Assembly (NCBI GenBank): GCA_039881145.1
Contig: JAYKKI010000007.1
Location: 41,950,001-42,014,000, forward strand
Length of the DNA: 64,000 bases
From: Druceiella hillmani
Taxonomy: Eukaryota > Arthropoda > Insecta > Lepidoptera > Hepialidae
Reading direction: 5' to 3'
The notes beneath the pieces are model-generated. The model did no database searches. It was not told the origin of the DNA and worked only from the letters and a program-made list of their open reading frames with translations. Numbering within the stretch: position 1 is the first letter of the stretch; each line of letters starts with the position of its first letter. The position numbers and the translations under genes were made by a program. Of this stretch, positions 23,501 through 35,052 are shown one piece after another.

Positions 23501-26500
23501 AATATTTATTCTTGTTCTGTTTATTGAATAGGAGTTTTATGCTACCAAATTTCCTTTTCACAGTACCAATGTGACTTAACGCATGTGCGTTAAGTCACAT
23601 ATATTACATCAATTTTATTGGCCTCCATATATTACCTCAATAAATGACGCCCCATTTTTTATCTTCAAATTGGCGAAATAATTTAAAAAGCAGACAGATT
23701 GACTGAGAAGACTTACGGAAACTTGAGCAAAATTATGTATCCTGGTCTAATTTTAAACTTTATTGTATGCTTAGAAATGAAGAATGTTTAGAAAAGTATA
23801 TGAAATGAGATAATCAATTTTAATTCAATTGTCTACCCCATCGAAAGGGGTGTCATAGGTCTTTTAAAATAGAATAAAACATTTTATGAAACTAAGTCAC
23901 TTTAATACTTCTGTTTGAAAGATATTGTGCTTAAAATTTTTATCATGGAGTCTCCCCTCAACTTTTAAAGTGCCGTTGTAAACAATTTTAAAAATGCAAC
24001 AATATTTTGAAAATCATCCTCATAGAAAAATTTTGGTCAAGGTGAAGCAGCTCTTATGATTTGTTATTTAAAGTTTAATTCAAGTTTAAGTTTCAATAGG
24101 TAAATGGATAACTTTATAAATAATATCTAACTTTGATAAATTCGGTCCGTCTGCTCAATTGAATAATTTACTTCTCTTGTATGCGCCAAAATGGGTTTAA
24201 TAATTATTACTGACAATGTGAATATTATTTTATCTAACATATGATGGCTGCAGGACCCTACTGTGGACATGGTTGACACACTCGTGGTCAGATTTTTATA
24301 AAATATATTGGGCCATTAGATATTGTTTAAAAATAAATTTTAGTACATAATAATTTTAGTATATATAATAGAGTATAGAATATTTTTGGATATTCATCTC
24401 AAATTTCTATTACAGAGTTGAAGGTCTACTCGCTCATGGGGGAATGAAAACGGCTGACAGACCAATATGGTTTGATTTGTACAAGGCATTTCCACCTGCA
24501 GTTGCACCGAAATATGCCAGGCCGAAACCTACAGATATTCCTATTAAGTCCATATTTTATGAAGAGGATAAACAGAGAGCGTGAGTGATTTCCAAACCTT
24601 GACTACAGTTATCCATTTTTTTTCTAACATTGGCTGTTTTGATCTTCGCTTTGTTTTTTTCTTTAAATTTTAATTCTGGTCACTTTTGTTCTCTCACTTT
24701 TTGTTGTTTTGCTTGAATATGTGTATTATAAATTATATATAAATTTCAAACAGTTTCTCTAAAATTGTCTTGTCTGGTTTTTCTGTTTATTTGTACAAGC
24801 AGTAAGTATGAGGTCTCACCAGAAGCATAACAAATGTCGCTGCAAAGCATTACTCAAAAGAAAAGGCGGGAAGGGAAACTCCAAGCAAAATATTAGAACT
24901 ACTTTAGAGTAGCAGTTTTGAGCTATGTTCAAAACAAAAAGGTTTTAAAGAGCTTAAAGAGCTTATTGACCTGCATATTTTGTATAACAACTTAAAAAAT
25001 AATTGAGAACTTTAGGGTGTAAATTTAGAATGAAAAAAGTCTTTTTTGAATGGAAGAGTTATAAATATACCGAAACTACTTTTTAATGTAATATCATTCT
25101 AGAAAATACTGAAACCAAGTCTACAAAATATTTAAACCAAGTCTACAAAATAAAGTCTACATAATCTACAAATGCTGAAAACCAAGTCTGCAAAATATTT
25201 AAACCAAGTCTACAAAATATTCCTCCTTACAATGTTAACAAAGAAGCATATTTTTAGGAAGCAAATAATAAAGATTGCAGGATTAATTTTGTGTGGCTTA
25301 ATATGTTGTCAGTAAATTGAAAAGTATATTTGGTTATGAATAATAGGTTGAGAATCCTTAGTACGCAAGTCCAACACAAATTTAATAATTTTTAAAATTT
25401 TAAATATTTAATCAATTTTTAAAATCACAAAATCAACTTGAAAAAATGTTTTAACATTATACTAACAGCCAACTGAAAACTTATACTAATATTCTCTTCA
25501 CTGAGATAGACAGAATAGTACATCTTCAATGACAAAAAAAAATTTAGCCCCAATATTAAAACACAGATTTTTATGAATATTTTTGGAATTATTGATATTT
25601 TAAAAACTTTTTATTATTGAAAGTTTGTGTATCCAATTGTCCTCGGTCAGCTTTTCATGTAGAATTATTTTGAGCGATAGAAGAAAAAATGAGAATACAA
25701 CAGACATACAACCTTAGAATAATAAGTACTCCAGAAGGCGAGAACAAGCGCGATAGTGTGTCCAAAAAACTACGCTTAAAATGCGTAGTATCGAAACACA
25801 GCTATCAGTTGAATTTAAGACACAGCTCTGAAAGGTTACGTGACAATATAGCTTAAAATGCCGGCTTGTGCTATTCCCACCTGCAAAAATCTCACTGGAC
25901 TGCAAATGAAACAAATGGGGATTACTTTCCATACGTAAAAACTATTACTTAATTTCATTTTCAATTAACTATGCAATTTTAAAATATTAAAGTAGATTAT
26001 TATTAACAGAAGTGCGCCATTTTTATTGGTGTTGTCACCTTTTAAAAAATTGTTTACCCAAATTAAAATATCTTAATTGCTCGATACTGAAAAATGTAAA
26101 ATTTTATTTATAAAAAAATGGGATTTGGAAAATGTCATTGGAGAATTTGGTGTAACGTTTGAATTTCCGTTATCATATCCAATTTTAGAATAAATTTTAC
26201 GTATTGCGTATATAATCACTATATGTAGGATTACGGTAAGAAACACATGTTACATTCATTCATTTCCTCCATCTTCTTTAATTTCTTGGAAAATGCGAAC
26301 CGAATTGTTTAAAATATGAAGAAATTTTATCACGACTTTGAATGCTAATTAATATAAATAATTTTTATAATTAATGTAATAATTTTCGTCCTATTTTGAA
26401 TTTCTTTAGTAAGAGATCGAATATTTTCCAACTTTTATTATGGGCTTTTTCACATTTCTTTTAACTTCTATCTAAGAAACTAAGATAATTGTTTTCTTTT

Positions 26501-28225
26501 TGTATTAAAAGTGTTAAGTGATAAATAAAATGGTAAAATGTGACAAAGTTTTTAAATAATTTTAATCTAAATTCTTTGGCCGTTGGTTGTGGTCAGAATA
26601 AACATTTTAGAAATTTAACATAGCGGCCTTAATAATACTTTATATAAGCCAAGCCATGACCATATAAATTGATGCAAATGTGAATCGTACTGCCGCAAGC
26701 AAACATATTTATATGCATCGATTTCCTGAATTTTTTGGGTGAATTTATTTTGCTGGTAACATCGTGCGCGTTGGGGGAGGGCTAGTAGGCGGACTGCGGT
26801 GCCCCCTCCACCAATTTTTGGCTTCATCGCGATCGCGAAGAGGTTTGTGCGTATGCGGCTTCTGGATTACTCTATATTCTAAGCATACAACACTCATCAC
26901 TAACTTCCATATGTAACTGTTGATATCAGTACCGTTTTATGTATCAGCTTCTGTATATGTCTCTACATTATTTTTATTGTTACTACCTTCACTAATGCAA
27001 TATTCTAATTTTTTTAAACCATAGGGATGTGCCTTCATCCAATATTTAAGAACATATGCTGAAATGAGTGTAATATTGTAAGTTCTTCCGACCATTTGTA
27101 ATAATGGTAAAAAAAATAACTTAAAATTTAGAAAATCAAAAATTTAACTTAAATTTTTTATTTGCTTTTACAAATTGGCGGCAATTTGGAAACTGTGTGT
27201 ATTACATCAAGATGAATTTAAAGCGATGTCTGTTTTTGAGGTTCTAAAAACTTTTAGTGTTACCTTTCATATTTTCTAATATTATTATTGTAGATACGAT
27301 ACAATCAGTCATACAACTAGTAAATTTAAAACTCTCGCCGTTCATATTATCAAGAATAGAATATAAGACTGTAAATGTGTTGAATATATTTGGCGTTAAT
27401 TTTGTAGAAATTCATTATTCACAACTAAATGAAACTACGTGACTTAGTGTTATTTCTACTTTCTTTAAGTTACTGTAATTGTTAATAAATTAATATAATA
27501 ATAATTTAATTATTTCTAATGTAATCGAGTAAATTAATACTACGTACCACAGTCAAGAACAATTATTTAAATTGATACTTTAGTCAAAATTGAAGTACTC
27601 TTCCTTCCGCTACTTTCAGTCATCCTTTTGTTTTCAAATTGTTTTAACAAATAACCAATTTAGGATAACATTTAAAACTAATCTGTATATTGTGTAGTAA
27701 CCCTGTGACAAAGTTTTTCCAGACTTCAGGACACAATGAATATCCCACTCATTGTTGCAAGCATTAAACAACTGTCTCTTGTTAATAAAAAAATGTTTTC
27801 TGTCAATTCACACATTATAGTAATGCAAAAACATATATTATTTCCTAGTTATGATTTTCTTAAAATGTAAATATACTATTATATTAACCTTAAAATGTTA
27901 TCATCTCAATGATTGTTCGAAAAACAAAAATTTATTATTTTCCAGTCAATTTCATGCAGCTGGCCATGGCTTAGCAGCAGTCAACATGTTAACTCAATCT
28001 GGTGACACGCACACCAAACGGCTCTTACGACAATATGAAATATTAAAGAGCCAGGGAGTGCCTGAAGATAGACTTTTTGAGGAAAGCGTTATGGCAGCTG
28101 AGAAAGAAAGAGGCGAGTACCAAGTCAAGTTTGGTAAAGTACAGCCTAAGCGACCTGTGGAACCTGAGAAAAAACCAAACCAAGCGTTAGATATAAAGGA
28201 ACTTTTTACTGACAAAACTGAGTAA
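17570..28225 (+). CDS. mRpS23: Mitochondrial small-subunit ribosomal protein S23 (three exons)
   Basis: A structural protein of the mitoribosomal small subunit, nuclear-encoded and acting in the mitochondrial matrix. Coding exons are 17570-17613, 24416-24580 and 27946-28225, joined by GT-AG introns in phase, giving 162 residues. Exon 1 encodes MASSRLEKIGTIFTR, the typical start of the family. Exon 2 encodes RPIWFDLYKAFPP and IKSIFYEEDKQRA, which match the conserved PLWFDVY.AFPP and I..I.Y.ED..RA blocks. Exon 3 supplies the helical C-terminal part (LLRQYEILKSQGVPEDRLFEE in outline) and ends in ...DIKELFTDKTE. Length is normal for insect orthologues. AATAAA at 28305-28310 is a good polyadenylation signal. 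Intron 1 (6.8 kb) contains a whole SYCP3-like gene on the same strand plus LINE and mariner relics; intron 2 contains a Penelope-like fragment. Confidence 0.93.
17841..19181 (+). CDS. SYCP3: SYCP3-like synaptonemal complex protein, nested in mRpS23 intron 1
   Basis: SYCP3 forms the lateral/axial element fibres of meiotic chromosomes as an antiparallel coiled-coil tetramer in the germline nucleus. Exons 17841-18205, 18556-18756 and 19016-19181 join in phase through GT-AG introns of 350 and 259 bp, giving 243 residues, close to the roughly 230-250 usual for the family. Residues 1 to about 65 are polar and low-complexity. From about 66 (DFGDIGNQDDMSNFIGQF) to the end the sequence is a continuous helix/coiled coil with the Cor1/Xlr pattern: RLQALKEIHSSYVKQCE corresponds to the R...IK..HE.F.KS.E block, and LDTLRKTMMYAM near the C-terminus to the ...VRKSLQS.L block. 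The start is the first Met after a gap of 227 bp from mRpS23 exon 1; no TATA box is obvious. A generic coiled-coil protein is the alternative, but block order and length favour SYCP3. Confidence 0.82.
19182..19999. other. SYCP3 3' region and intronic sequence
   Basis: Lies within mRpS23 intron 1. Possible polyadenylation signals for the nested gene are near 19472 (AATAAA in ATAATAAAGG) and 19570 (AAATAAATG). No further gene is seen. Confidence 0.4.
20000..21350 (-). pseudogene. Degenerate non-LTR retrotransposon reverse transcriptase (Jockey/CR1 type)
   Basis: Minus-strand frames reproduce an RT domain in order, broken by stops and frameshifts. Near 21230-21170 is SAYFSQTSLE (the block before the palm). 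At about 21110-21060 is SQGGIFSPLLFYIFID, equivalent to PQGSVLGPLLF..YIND. At about 21020-20990 is LYGGDLQLYIH, where the catalytic YADD has become YGGD. Then follow SLISQRACNMDLLVKPNTS, AIVIGNRK, and the thumb region HSRINKPETQ. Further on, near 20480-20400, FHILLLFYILNNSHSPSY matches the C-terminal LTLLYKILN..AP.Y block. Inactive and 5'-truncated. It sits antisense within mRpS23 intron 1. Confidence 0.8.
22225..23130 (-). pseudogene. Degenerate mariner transposase, lineage 1
   Basis: Minus-strand fragments in shifting frames give the mariner order. Near 23090-22960 are EHRAMR and GKTMVYKWHGLFKQSRNSGR (helix-turn-helix region, equivalent to V..W...F..GR). Near 22900 is VEKLVLEETHLKKKLSV. Near 22640-22600 is EPEPKQKSMQWRK. 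At about 22550-22480 is KFMATIFWDCEGILLIEYKEK, the conserved block before the second catalytic Asp. After KLKEAIKEK the sequence departs from the family, so the D34D region is missing. The element lies antisense within mRpS23 intron 1 and is dead. Confidence 0.75.
23570..23599. repeat. Perfect 14-bp hairpin
   Basis: TGTGACTTAACGCA (23570-23583), a TG spacer, and the exact complement TGCGTTAAGTCACA (23586-23599). It is in mRpS23 intron 1, downstream of the mariner relic. It may be a regulatory palindrome or a foldback remnant. Confidence 0.9.
24581..27945. other. mRpS23 intron 2: no nested gene seen
   Basis: Apart from the Penelope-like fragment at 27371-27473, the intron shows a run of short imperfect direct repeats at 25120-25220 (variants of AACCAAGTCTACAAAATATT). 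A GC-richer patch occurs at 26740-26850. No exon-like frame is supported. Confidence 0.5.
27371..27473 (+). mobile_element. Truncated Penelope-like foldback fragment
   Basis: Matches the left 90-100 bp of the 3613-4050 element almost base for base (TTGAATATATTTGGCGTTAA, TTCATTATTCACAA, ATTTCTACTTTCTTTAAGTT). It then stops before the hammerhead motif. No second arm or target duplication is visible. Confidence 0.75.
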
Positions 28226-28399
28226 TGTTATGCAAGTTATTTATTTGTTATCATTTAGAAATTATGTTGATTAGTCAAAACTAATAAAAAAGTAACTAAT
28301 GTTTAATAAAACAAATGTGTTTTATTATATGACATACATAACTCCAATGGATATTGGCTATACTTGATTTTTGGTGGGATATTTAATGACTATTTAACA

Positions 28400-28990
28400 C
28401 ATTTTGATTTTTAACTTTTTTTAAATTTTTTTGTTTTGCTTTTTAGTTTTGTTTTTTTTGGGTTTTTTCCATTTTGGAGAACTGGAATTTTCCCACTGTT
28501 TGCTCTGTGACTTGATTTCAATACCGTATTCATAAATCCATTATTCTTGTTTGTGTTAGCCCTATTCCACTGAGTTTTTCGGTTAGCGCTCTGCTCATTG
28601 CAATTTTTCCATTACGATATAAAATTTTTCTGCTATAATGCTTATGAGATCATTAGTTAGTCAGCGGTTACTGAATGCATACATTTAATGCTCCTGAGGT
28701 GGATGGGTGTCTTAATCTCCCATTGTCCCCAATATTATTATGGCCTTCTCGGAAACGTTGCACCCATATGAATACTGTCCTTTTCTTCATAGCATTCTCT
28801 CCATAATATTTTTGCAACATTTGATGAATTTCCAGACAATTGTTATCCTGGTCGACAAGGAATTTGATTCAAAATTTGGATCTTATCCATACTGATGAGC
28901 GCAATAAATGCATTGTACAAAATCTGTCACTGACCTTGACAACCTATACCTACAGCGCTCAGGTTTTTACTGAAGATAAACGGAGCCCTG
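28400..28990 (-). pseudogene. Degenerate mariner transposase, lineage 2 (N-terminal and middle parts)
   Basis: The minus strand near 28880-28680 encodes CLEIHQMLQKYYGENAM, then RTVFIWVQRFREGHNNI and NGRLRHPS. These are the DNA-binding helix-turn-helix block (Y G..A......W...FR.GR....D..R.GRP) of a mariner transposase. Further along, near 28570-28430, comes a decayed ET.SQS.QWK.P.SP..KK-like stretch. Stops and shifts are frequent, and the catalytic C-terminal part is missing. It begins about 90 bp beyond the mRpS23 polyadenylation signal, in convergent orientation. Confidence 0.65.
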
Positions 28991-30839
28991 AAGAATAGGA
29001 GGAGACTATTGAATGGGGATACCAGTGCCTTCCCTTTTTTCAACAAACCCACAGTACTACTTTTTTGGAAAAACTGCATATATATATATATATACAAGTT
29101 TTTCATAGTTTCCCAAAAGACAGGGCAGATGACATAATTGAAATTCCAATATTATAGATGTTTTTAGCCATTTTGAACTGAATAGCTTTTTAGTTTTTAC
29201 GACTACAAATTTTTTTGTCAAGTGTCAATAAATTAATAATAAGAAATTGCATATTTCGCCCATTACATCCACTTTCACCACTTTTAAGGTTGGCTGAAAA
29301 AACTCCATAGATAAACCTGCCATTATATATTCAATCTCTACTTACAGCTTTGTAATGTTATTGTGTGCAATAAATTGCGTGTATAATGATTTGTAATAAT
29401 TTCACTGATTTTATTTCCATAAAAGCCTGCAGACAACAAATCTCAATAAAAATTTAAAAAAAATTCCTCAGGCTACAGAGGGTTATTGAATTACCCCCCC
29501 TCCTCCATAATCTCTACACTGAGAGAACTAAATCATCTGCAAAACAATAACAGGATTGTTAAGGAATAGATAGAAGTTAGTGCTCATGACTGTAGACTAA
29601 AGAGAAAAAACAAACAAATTAATTAAAAGAAATAAAAAACCTAACCTAATTACATCGTAAAGGCGAAATAAATATTTATAAACAAGCAAAAGTCAGAGTC
29701 TGTAAAGCTATAGTTAATTTTGATTCATTAATAAGGATGACTCGCAAACAAGAGACCATCAGGATTATGCATATATTTTTGTCAAAACTTACCTGGCATT
29801 GCATAATACATAATGATGATGAAGAGTACCTACTGATGTAGATACATCTGTAACAATTTAAACAGCTATAACATAAATAATGAGACTTAGACCACTGGCT
29901 GAGAAAACATCTGATGGTTCCTAGAGTGAGCTATCACCATTTGGTAAGTAAAAATTTAGGGGTCAGAAAATCGTTTACAAATTTTTAGTTCCTGCAGTTG
30001 AGTTTCCCCACTATTGATAATAATACTAAAAATGTAAAGGCATTGAAATTGACTTGAACTATGTATTTCTAGTAATTTAAGCTCTGCTGATCAGCTTGCA
30101 ACTTTAAGGCCCTAAGTTTTATATTTACATGTATTTTAATATTTTACAATGGAGGGTGAAAATAAAATAATTTCACAATAATTTGGTCATATAATTTGAC
30201 AATGGATGAATTTTATGTAGAAATGCGTGTGCCAACGTGTGCCAACTTTTGTAGATTTTAATCTTCTGTTAATCAATCTCATTCAATTCATACTCAATTG
30301 CTTTTTAGAGCCCAGTAATCTTATCGGAATAATTTTGAGTTTGACTTGAGCACAAAGGTTTCCGTGCCATAGATGATTAAGTAACCAAATTAATTTTGCA
30401 GCTGTAATTCAATAATAAATCAAGAGTAATTGAGTCAGATAGTTACTTGTTTGTAATGAGTAGAAAAGCAAGGTTTAGGTCATTTTTTTGTCTAATACTA
30501 TAAATGTCGTATTATTTCAGTTTTTCTTATGTTCTTTACATGATTACCTATTTTCATAAATAATTAAAAATTTTTTAGACTCCAAGTTTGGAGTAAAAGG
30601 ATGGATATAATATTTTGTGTATATTTTTCGAATATGTAAAAAATTATGCATACAATGCTGCACTCGACCTAGTTCAGGAAGAGAACATTTTTGGCCCCCT
30701 CTTTTTGTCATCCCAGAAAGAAGAAATATTTTTGAAATTGACACTGGGATTATGTTCCTGAGAAAAATAATCAAGAAACGTAGACAAACCTGTGGATAAC
30801 AAAATCTCACCATAAGTCTTCCACTTTATATTCATTGTC
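28991..30839. other. Intergenic stretch, no gene seen
   Basis: Contains a short (TA)n run near 29078-29093. Overlapping open frames at 30544-30813 have no recognisable motif. Confidence 0.5.
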
Positions 30840-30844
30840 CTACT

Positions 30845-32400
30845 TGTTCTAACATGCTACGTGGAACATAAATGGCTTAGGTCCCAATAAGCTAGAAATG
30901 GAACTGTTCCTCAAACATAACAAAATATGCATTTGACTGACGAAAGGGTGATTAAAATGAATGAATACAATGCATACTATTCTAGTCACCCCAATAGAAA
31001 GTCGCATGGAGGAGTTGCAATTGTAATTAAGGAAAGTGTAAAACAACACTCTCTCTTTAATTTTAAACACTCTTGCAAGCTATGGTAATAGCAAGAAGCA
31101 CTTACAGTTGCTGCTTGTACTGTCAATGGATTGTTTACCAAATTCTTCTATGCACTTAGAAGTCGATTAATCACTGGAAGAGATTAGAATGCTAAAAATA
31201 GCTACTGGGGTTCTAGGCTTACAAAGACACGAGGTTGAGAGCTAAAAAAGGGGTAGATAAAGACTTTCTCGTTTCACTTTCAAAACCAACTTATTGGCCT
31301 ACAGACACCAGCAAAACTCCTGATCTTATTGACTTCTTCGTTACTAAAGAAATGTCGAAAGTGTAGACACGAATGGAATCATCAGGATAGCACCTGTGAC
31401 AACACACCCATAATTTGCATTCTAAGTGCCACTGTCATCTGGAGGGAACCACTTGAGACTCTGTATGTTAGCAAAACCGATTGGGAATCTTTCCGGGATA
31501 TATTTCCAAAAATATGAACTTATCCAAAAATACGAAATTAAATAGAAGACGACGTAAAGAACACTGCTTGCTATGCCATTAACCTAATCCAAAAAACATC
31601 ATGTCTATCCACTTCATACTTTGATTGCAAACAAAAGATTCAAGATTCTACCTTGGAAATTCAAGAGTCTAAGAAGTCAGTAGCATAAAGTTGACAGGAC
31701 AAAAAGGCATTCAACAACGCGCAGGAGGATTTAAATCAGATGCTAAGAGAAAACGAGAACATCACCTTGCAAGACAAGCTAAAGACTATCTCAACACAAA
31801 GCTGAAGATTACTCCCTCTGGAAGATGACTAAAACTCTAAAAAGGCCAAAGAACACATTCCTCCATTGAGACAACCAAACGGTGAATGGTCAAGAAGACC
31901 ATCAGAAGAAGCAGAGTTATTTGCACAGTTTTTAAAAGAGTTGTTAGACCCAATGACCCAGATTCTATGTACCCTGAAAAAGAGATTGACAATGTTCTGA
32001 ATAGTGACCAAAAAATATTGCTGCTATTGAAGTTGATAACATCAACAGAAGTCAGAAAATCTATACTCCCACTAATGCCAAAAAAGGCACTAGGATTTGC
32101 CCTGATAATGGTAAAGGTACTCAAACAGCTACTGAGGAAAGGGGATAGTTCTCATAATGATCCTATTCAATGCAGTACTAAACTGCGGTATTTTCCACTA
32201 CTATGGAAAATCGATTATAAATATGGTTGCTAAACCTGGAAAACCTCCTACAGAAGTGGCCTCATATAGATCAATAAGTCTTCTAGTTTAGTCCTATATT
32301 ACCCAAGTTATTTCAGAAATGAATCTTGCAACGTATCCATCCCATACTTGGGGAACAAAAAGTGGTACCAAGCCATCAGTTTAGATTTGGTAAAACAATT
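30845..32400 (+). pseudogene. Degenerate Jockey-clade LINE (endonuclease to start of reverse transcriptase)
   Basis: The plus strand carries, in order but in broken frames, an apurinic-type endonuclease followed by the beginning of a reverse transcriptase. At 30858 begins TWNINGLGPNKLEMELFLK (endonuclease start W..NGL). At about 30985 is SHPNRKSHGGVAIVIKES (the HGG.AI.I block). At about 31200-31330 are NSYWGSRLTKTRGREL and KPTYWPTDTSKTPDLIDFF (the endonuclease P..PTY... DFF end). Near 32060-32110 is an L..L..KKA.G.D..TGKVLK-like stretch, and near 32230 KPGKPPTEV..YR is followed by SISL (RT entry). The sequence stops before the YADD motif. It is old: several stops per 100 codons. Confidence 0.82.
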
Positions 32401-34370
32401 CAGTATTACTGCTCGGAAAATAATACATATTTATTAAATAATTGACATTTTGTCAATTGGTTAATAAGGAAGGTGTTTTGTAAAAAAATATAAATGAACT
32501 TTAGGTACTTCTCAATTACGGCTTTCATTAAATCTGTTACAAGATTGCTTGAAGGAAAATCTGCATGCTGATAGAAAGCAATGCAGTCAAACATCTTCGT
32601 GGATAGAAAATGATTTAAAGCTTTGATTATATTTTTTCCTTTTTTATTAATTGCATATATTATACATTTACACATTTGCAATATTCATAAATTAACATTA
32701 AATTAATTAGAGTCAATTATCTATAGATCCGTCTGAGCAACAATCGACGAGCAGAAGTGAAGTTTTCGCTGAACCCGTGGAACTTTGTCAACATTGTCTG
32801 AGATAACAAAAGATGTTCCTGCTGGTCAGCCTAGGGTTGAAGTACAGGAAACTATGTTGAACGTGGACACAAATGTACTGATACCCAAGAGACGCACCAG
32901 CAGCCTGCATTCGGATATCCTCATTTTCAGCCACCGTTAGTTGCTTGAGGTGGAAGAATTAAAAAATAAATGAAATACGTTACTTTACAAATACGTAATT
33001 ATTTTTAAAATTTCACAACACATAGTAAAATTTTCAGTAATAAATCATTTAGTTATTATTTTGTCGTGTGTAGAAAGGCAGTGTAGCACTTGTTTAAAAC
33101 ATTTAAAAGCTAAAAAATGTTAAGGTTATATTTTTGATCATACACAAAATTGATAGGAATTTTTTACTAATTGTTAAAGTCGCGTTTATGTTGTCAAGCT
33201 TTGTTAATAAGGGTAAGTATACATTACAATTTGGTAAGAGATTGGTAAAACAAATGTCCAATGAAATGGTGTATTAACCAATAAAATAGGATTTTCATAT
33301 TGAAACACTACGAAAGAATGGTTTGTATTATCTAGCCCAAACTAATTTAATGCACGTTTTTCTTTTAGTTATGAGCAAATTGAACCATACATTGCATTTC
33401 AATAATAGAATTTTTACTTAATGTATTGTAATGTTTTGCAAGTATTTGTTAAATTTCCAAATATTAAGAATAAATATGTATTGATAACTTCTTGAATTAA
33501 AGCAGTCACTGGCTTATACCATCTAGTCCAAACTAATTGAATGCACATTTTATCATTCTGGCCATAGGTAAAGTGAATCATCCAGGGCAAACTAATTTTA
33601 ATGTACATTCTAATATTCTAGCTATAGGTAAAGGGAATCATGTCGCTAGTCAGATTGAATTTCAATAACATAATTTTTGAATTCCAATTTAGAATACTTA
33701 ACTTTTAAAAATACAATATATGTTGTACTAATTTATTAAATTATCAATTTTATTATTATAAGTATTAATAACTTCCTAAATTAAAGCAGTGTTAAGGTTA
33801 TTTACCCCTGATTTCTAATTGGTGCTACTTTGCTGTAGATACATATCGATACAAGTTTTGAAGATACAAGTATCTGTAATATTATCTATACATTTGAAAA
33901 TGAATTATATATTTCTTAATGTCAGATGGATGAGATTATTACAAAGGAAAAATGTCACAAATAATAGTTTTCAAACCTTTTCAATACATATAAATATCAG
34001 TTATGGGTGATATCATCCCAATTGATAAAGAATAAATACAAATCAAAAAAGACAACATACTTTAGTAATATATTTAACAAGTAACGGTTATTTATAAAAG
34101 TATAAATTTCATTAAAAATTAATAAAAATAGTAAAAGAAAAAATAATACTGAATCTGATAAAACATTACTAATAATATTTACCTTATAAAGTCTTGATGG
34201 AAAACAAATGAAGTAACAATAAAGCGACTAAGTACACGGATGAAGTAAGTGTAAAAATTAAAAATATTCCTTAACAGATCCAAGTAATATACATATAGTT
34301 TAATGTTTATCGGTACTTAAAAATAACATATGATCTACTAGTGCTAAACTTGCAGATCATTTTGCAAAAA
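32401..34370. other. Intergenic stretch with diverged direct repeats
   Basis: Around 33338-33660 a unit containing AACTAATTxAATGCAC...TTCT...TAGGTAAAGxGAATCAT recurs about three times, the last two in tandem (33527 and 33589). 'AAATTAAAGCAGT' also recurs at 33493 and 33779. These look like an old tandem duplication. A compact open stretch near 32740-32950 has no recognisable motif. Confidence 0.45.
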
Positions 34371-34374
34371 CTTT

Positions 34375-34645
34375 AACCGATTGCAAAATATGAATTAATA
34401 AAAGCTTGACGCCTCACAAATCCCAATTCTGTTTCCAATGGAACTGGAACGTTGATAACTTCTTCCAATACCTGCTCAGTTTCCTCGGGAAGCTGATCAT
34501 TACATAAATAGTAAGGCTATGTGTAACTATGTTATGTAATAATGATATTGCCTATGGTAGTCAACTTATTACCCATACCATGGCTCAGACATGGGAATCG
34601 CTTCATCTAAACGTCGACCATTCTTTCCAGTATTTTTCTTGTTGG
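34375..34645 (-). pseudogene. PIF/Harbinger transposase C-terminal fragment
   Basis: Minus-strand frames encode RKILERMVDV, KRFPCLSHGMGNKLTTI, NIII, then NDQLPEETEQVLEEVI and GFVRRQAFINS. This is the order of the C-terminal end of Harbinger transposases: VER.FG..K.RFPCL..G.....T....II..CAVLHN.....ND..P.E, ending in a G...R..FI..F signature. The catalytic DDE core is not present and there are frame breaks. Confidence 0.7.
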
Positions 34646-34650
34646 AGTTG

Positions 34651-34780
34651 ACTCATATAAATAAATAATAATAATAATTTACTCATATAATAAATCTATT
34701 AATAATTTACTCATATAATAAATCTATTAATAGTTTACTCATATAATAAATCTATTAATAGTTTACTCATATAATAAATT
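34651..34780. repeat. 28-bp tandem repeat, about 4.5 copies
   Basis: ACTCATATAATAAATCTATT starts at 34681, 34709, 34737 and 34765 (the last diverging to AAATTT), with exactly 28-bp spacing. A first variant copy starts at 34651, 30 bp upstream. The tract adjoins the Harbinger fragment. Confidence 0.92.
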
Positions 34781-34879
34781 TGATCTTGTTCATTTGTGTT
34801 TTACTTAAAAATAATTATATTGTCAGCATTTTTTTATTAAAGAATTTTCCGTCTACATTTAATGATATTGATATTTATA

Positions 34880-35052
34880 CTTATGCAGTGTTACCTATTT
34901 TATACATTCTGAGACAATCACACGTCGGAGCTGACACGGACAATTTTTTTTTATTGGACGGTCGGGGAATCGGCACTGCAATGGATTTTTGCTTTTACGA
35001 AATTGGCGTGCCATTGATGTCTAGTGGAGAAACATACATTAACAATGAGTAA
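34880..35052 (+). pseudogene. Possible orphan exon resembling the end of an M14 zinc carboxypeptidase
   Basis: The frame ending at 35052 encodes YTYAVLPILYILRQ, then HVGADTDNFFLLDGRGIGTA and MDFCFYEIGVPLMSSGETY. The pattern VG....N.....G.G...D....E.GVP....E resembles the C-terminal segment of M14 metallocarboxypeptidases (VGSS...LY..SGGS.DW....G.P...T.EL), with a candidate catalytic Glu in SSGE. A stop follows after 7 residues. No other carboxypeptidase exon is visible nearby and the conserved Tyr/Trp positions are poor, so this may be a relic or a coincidence. Confidence 0.25.
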
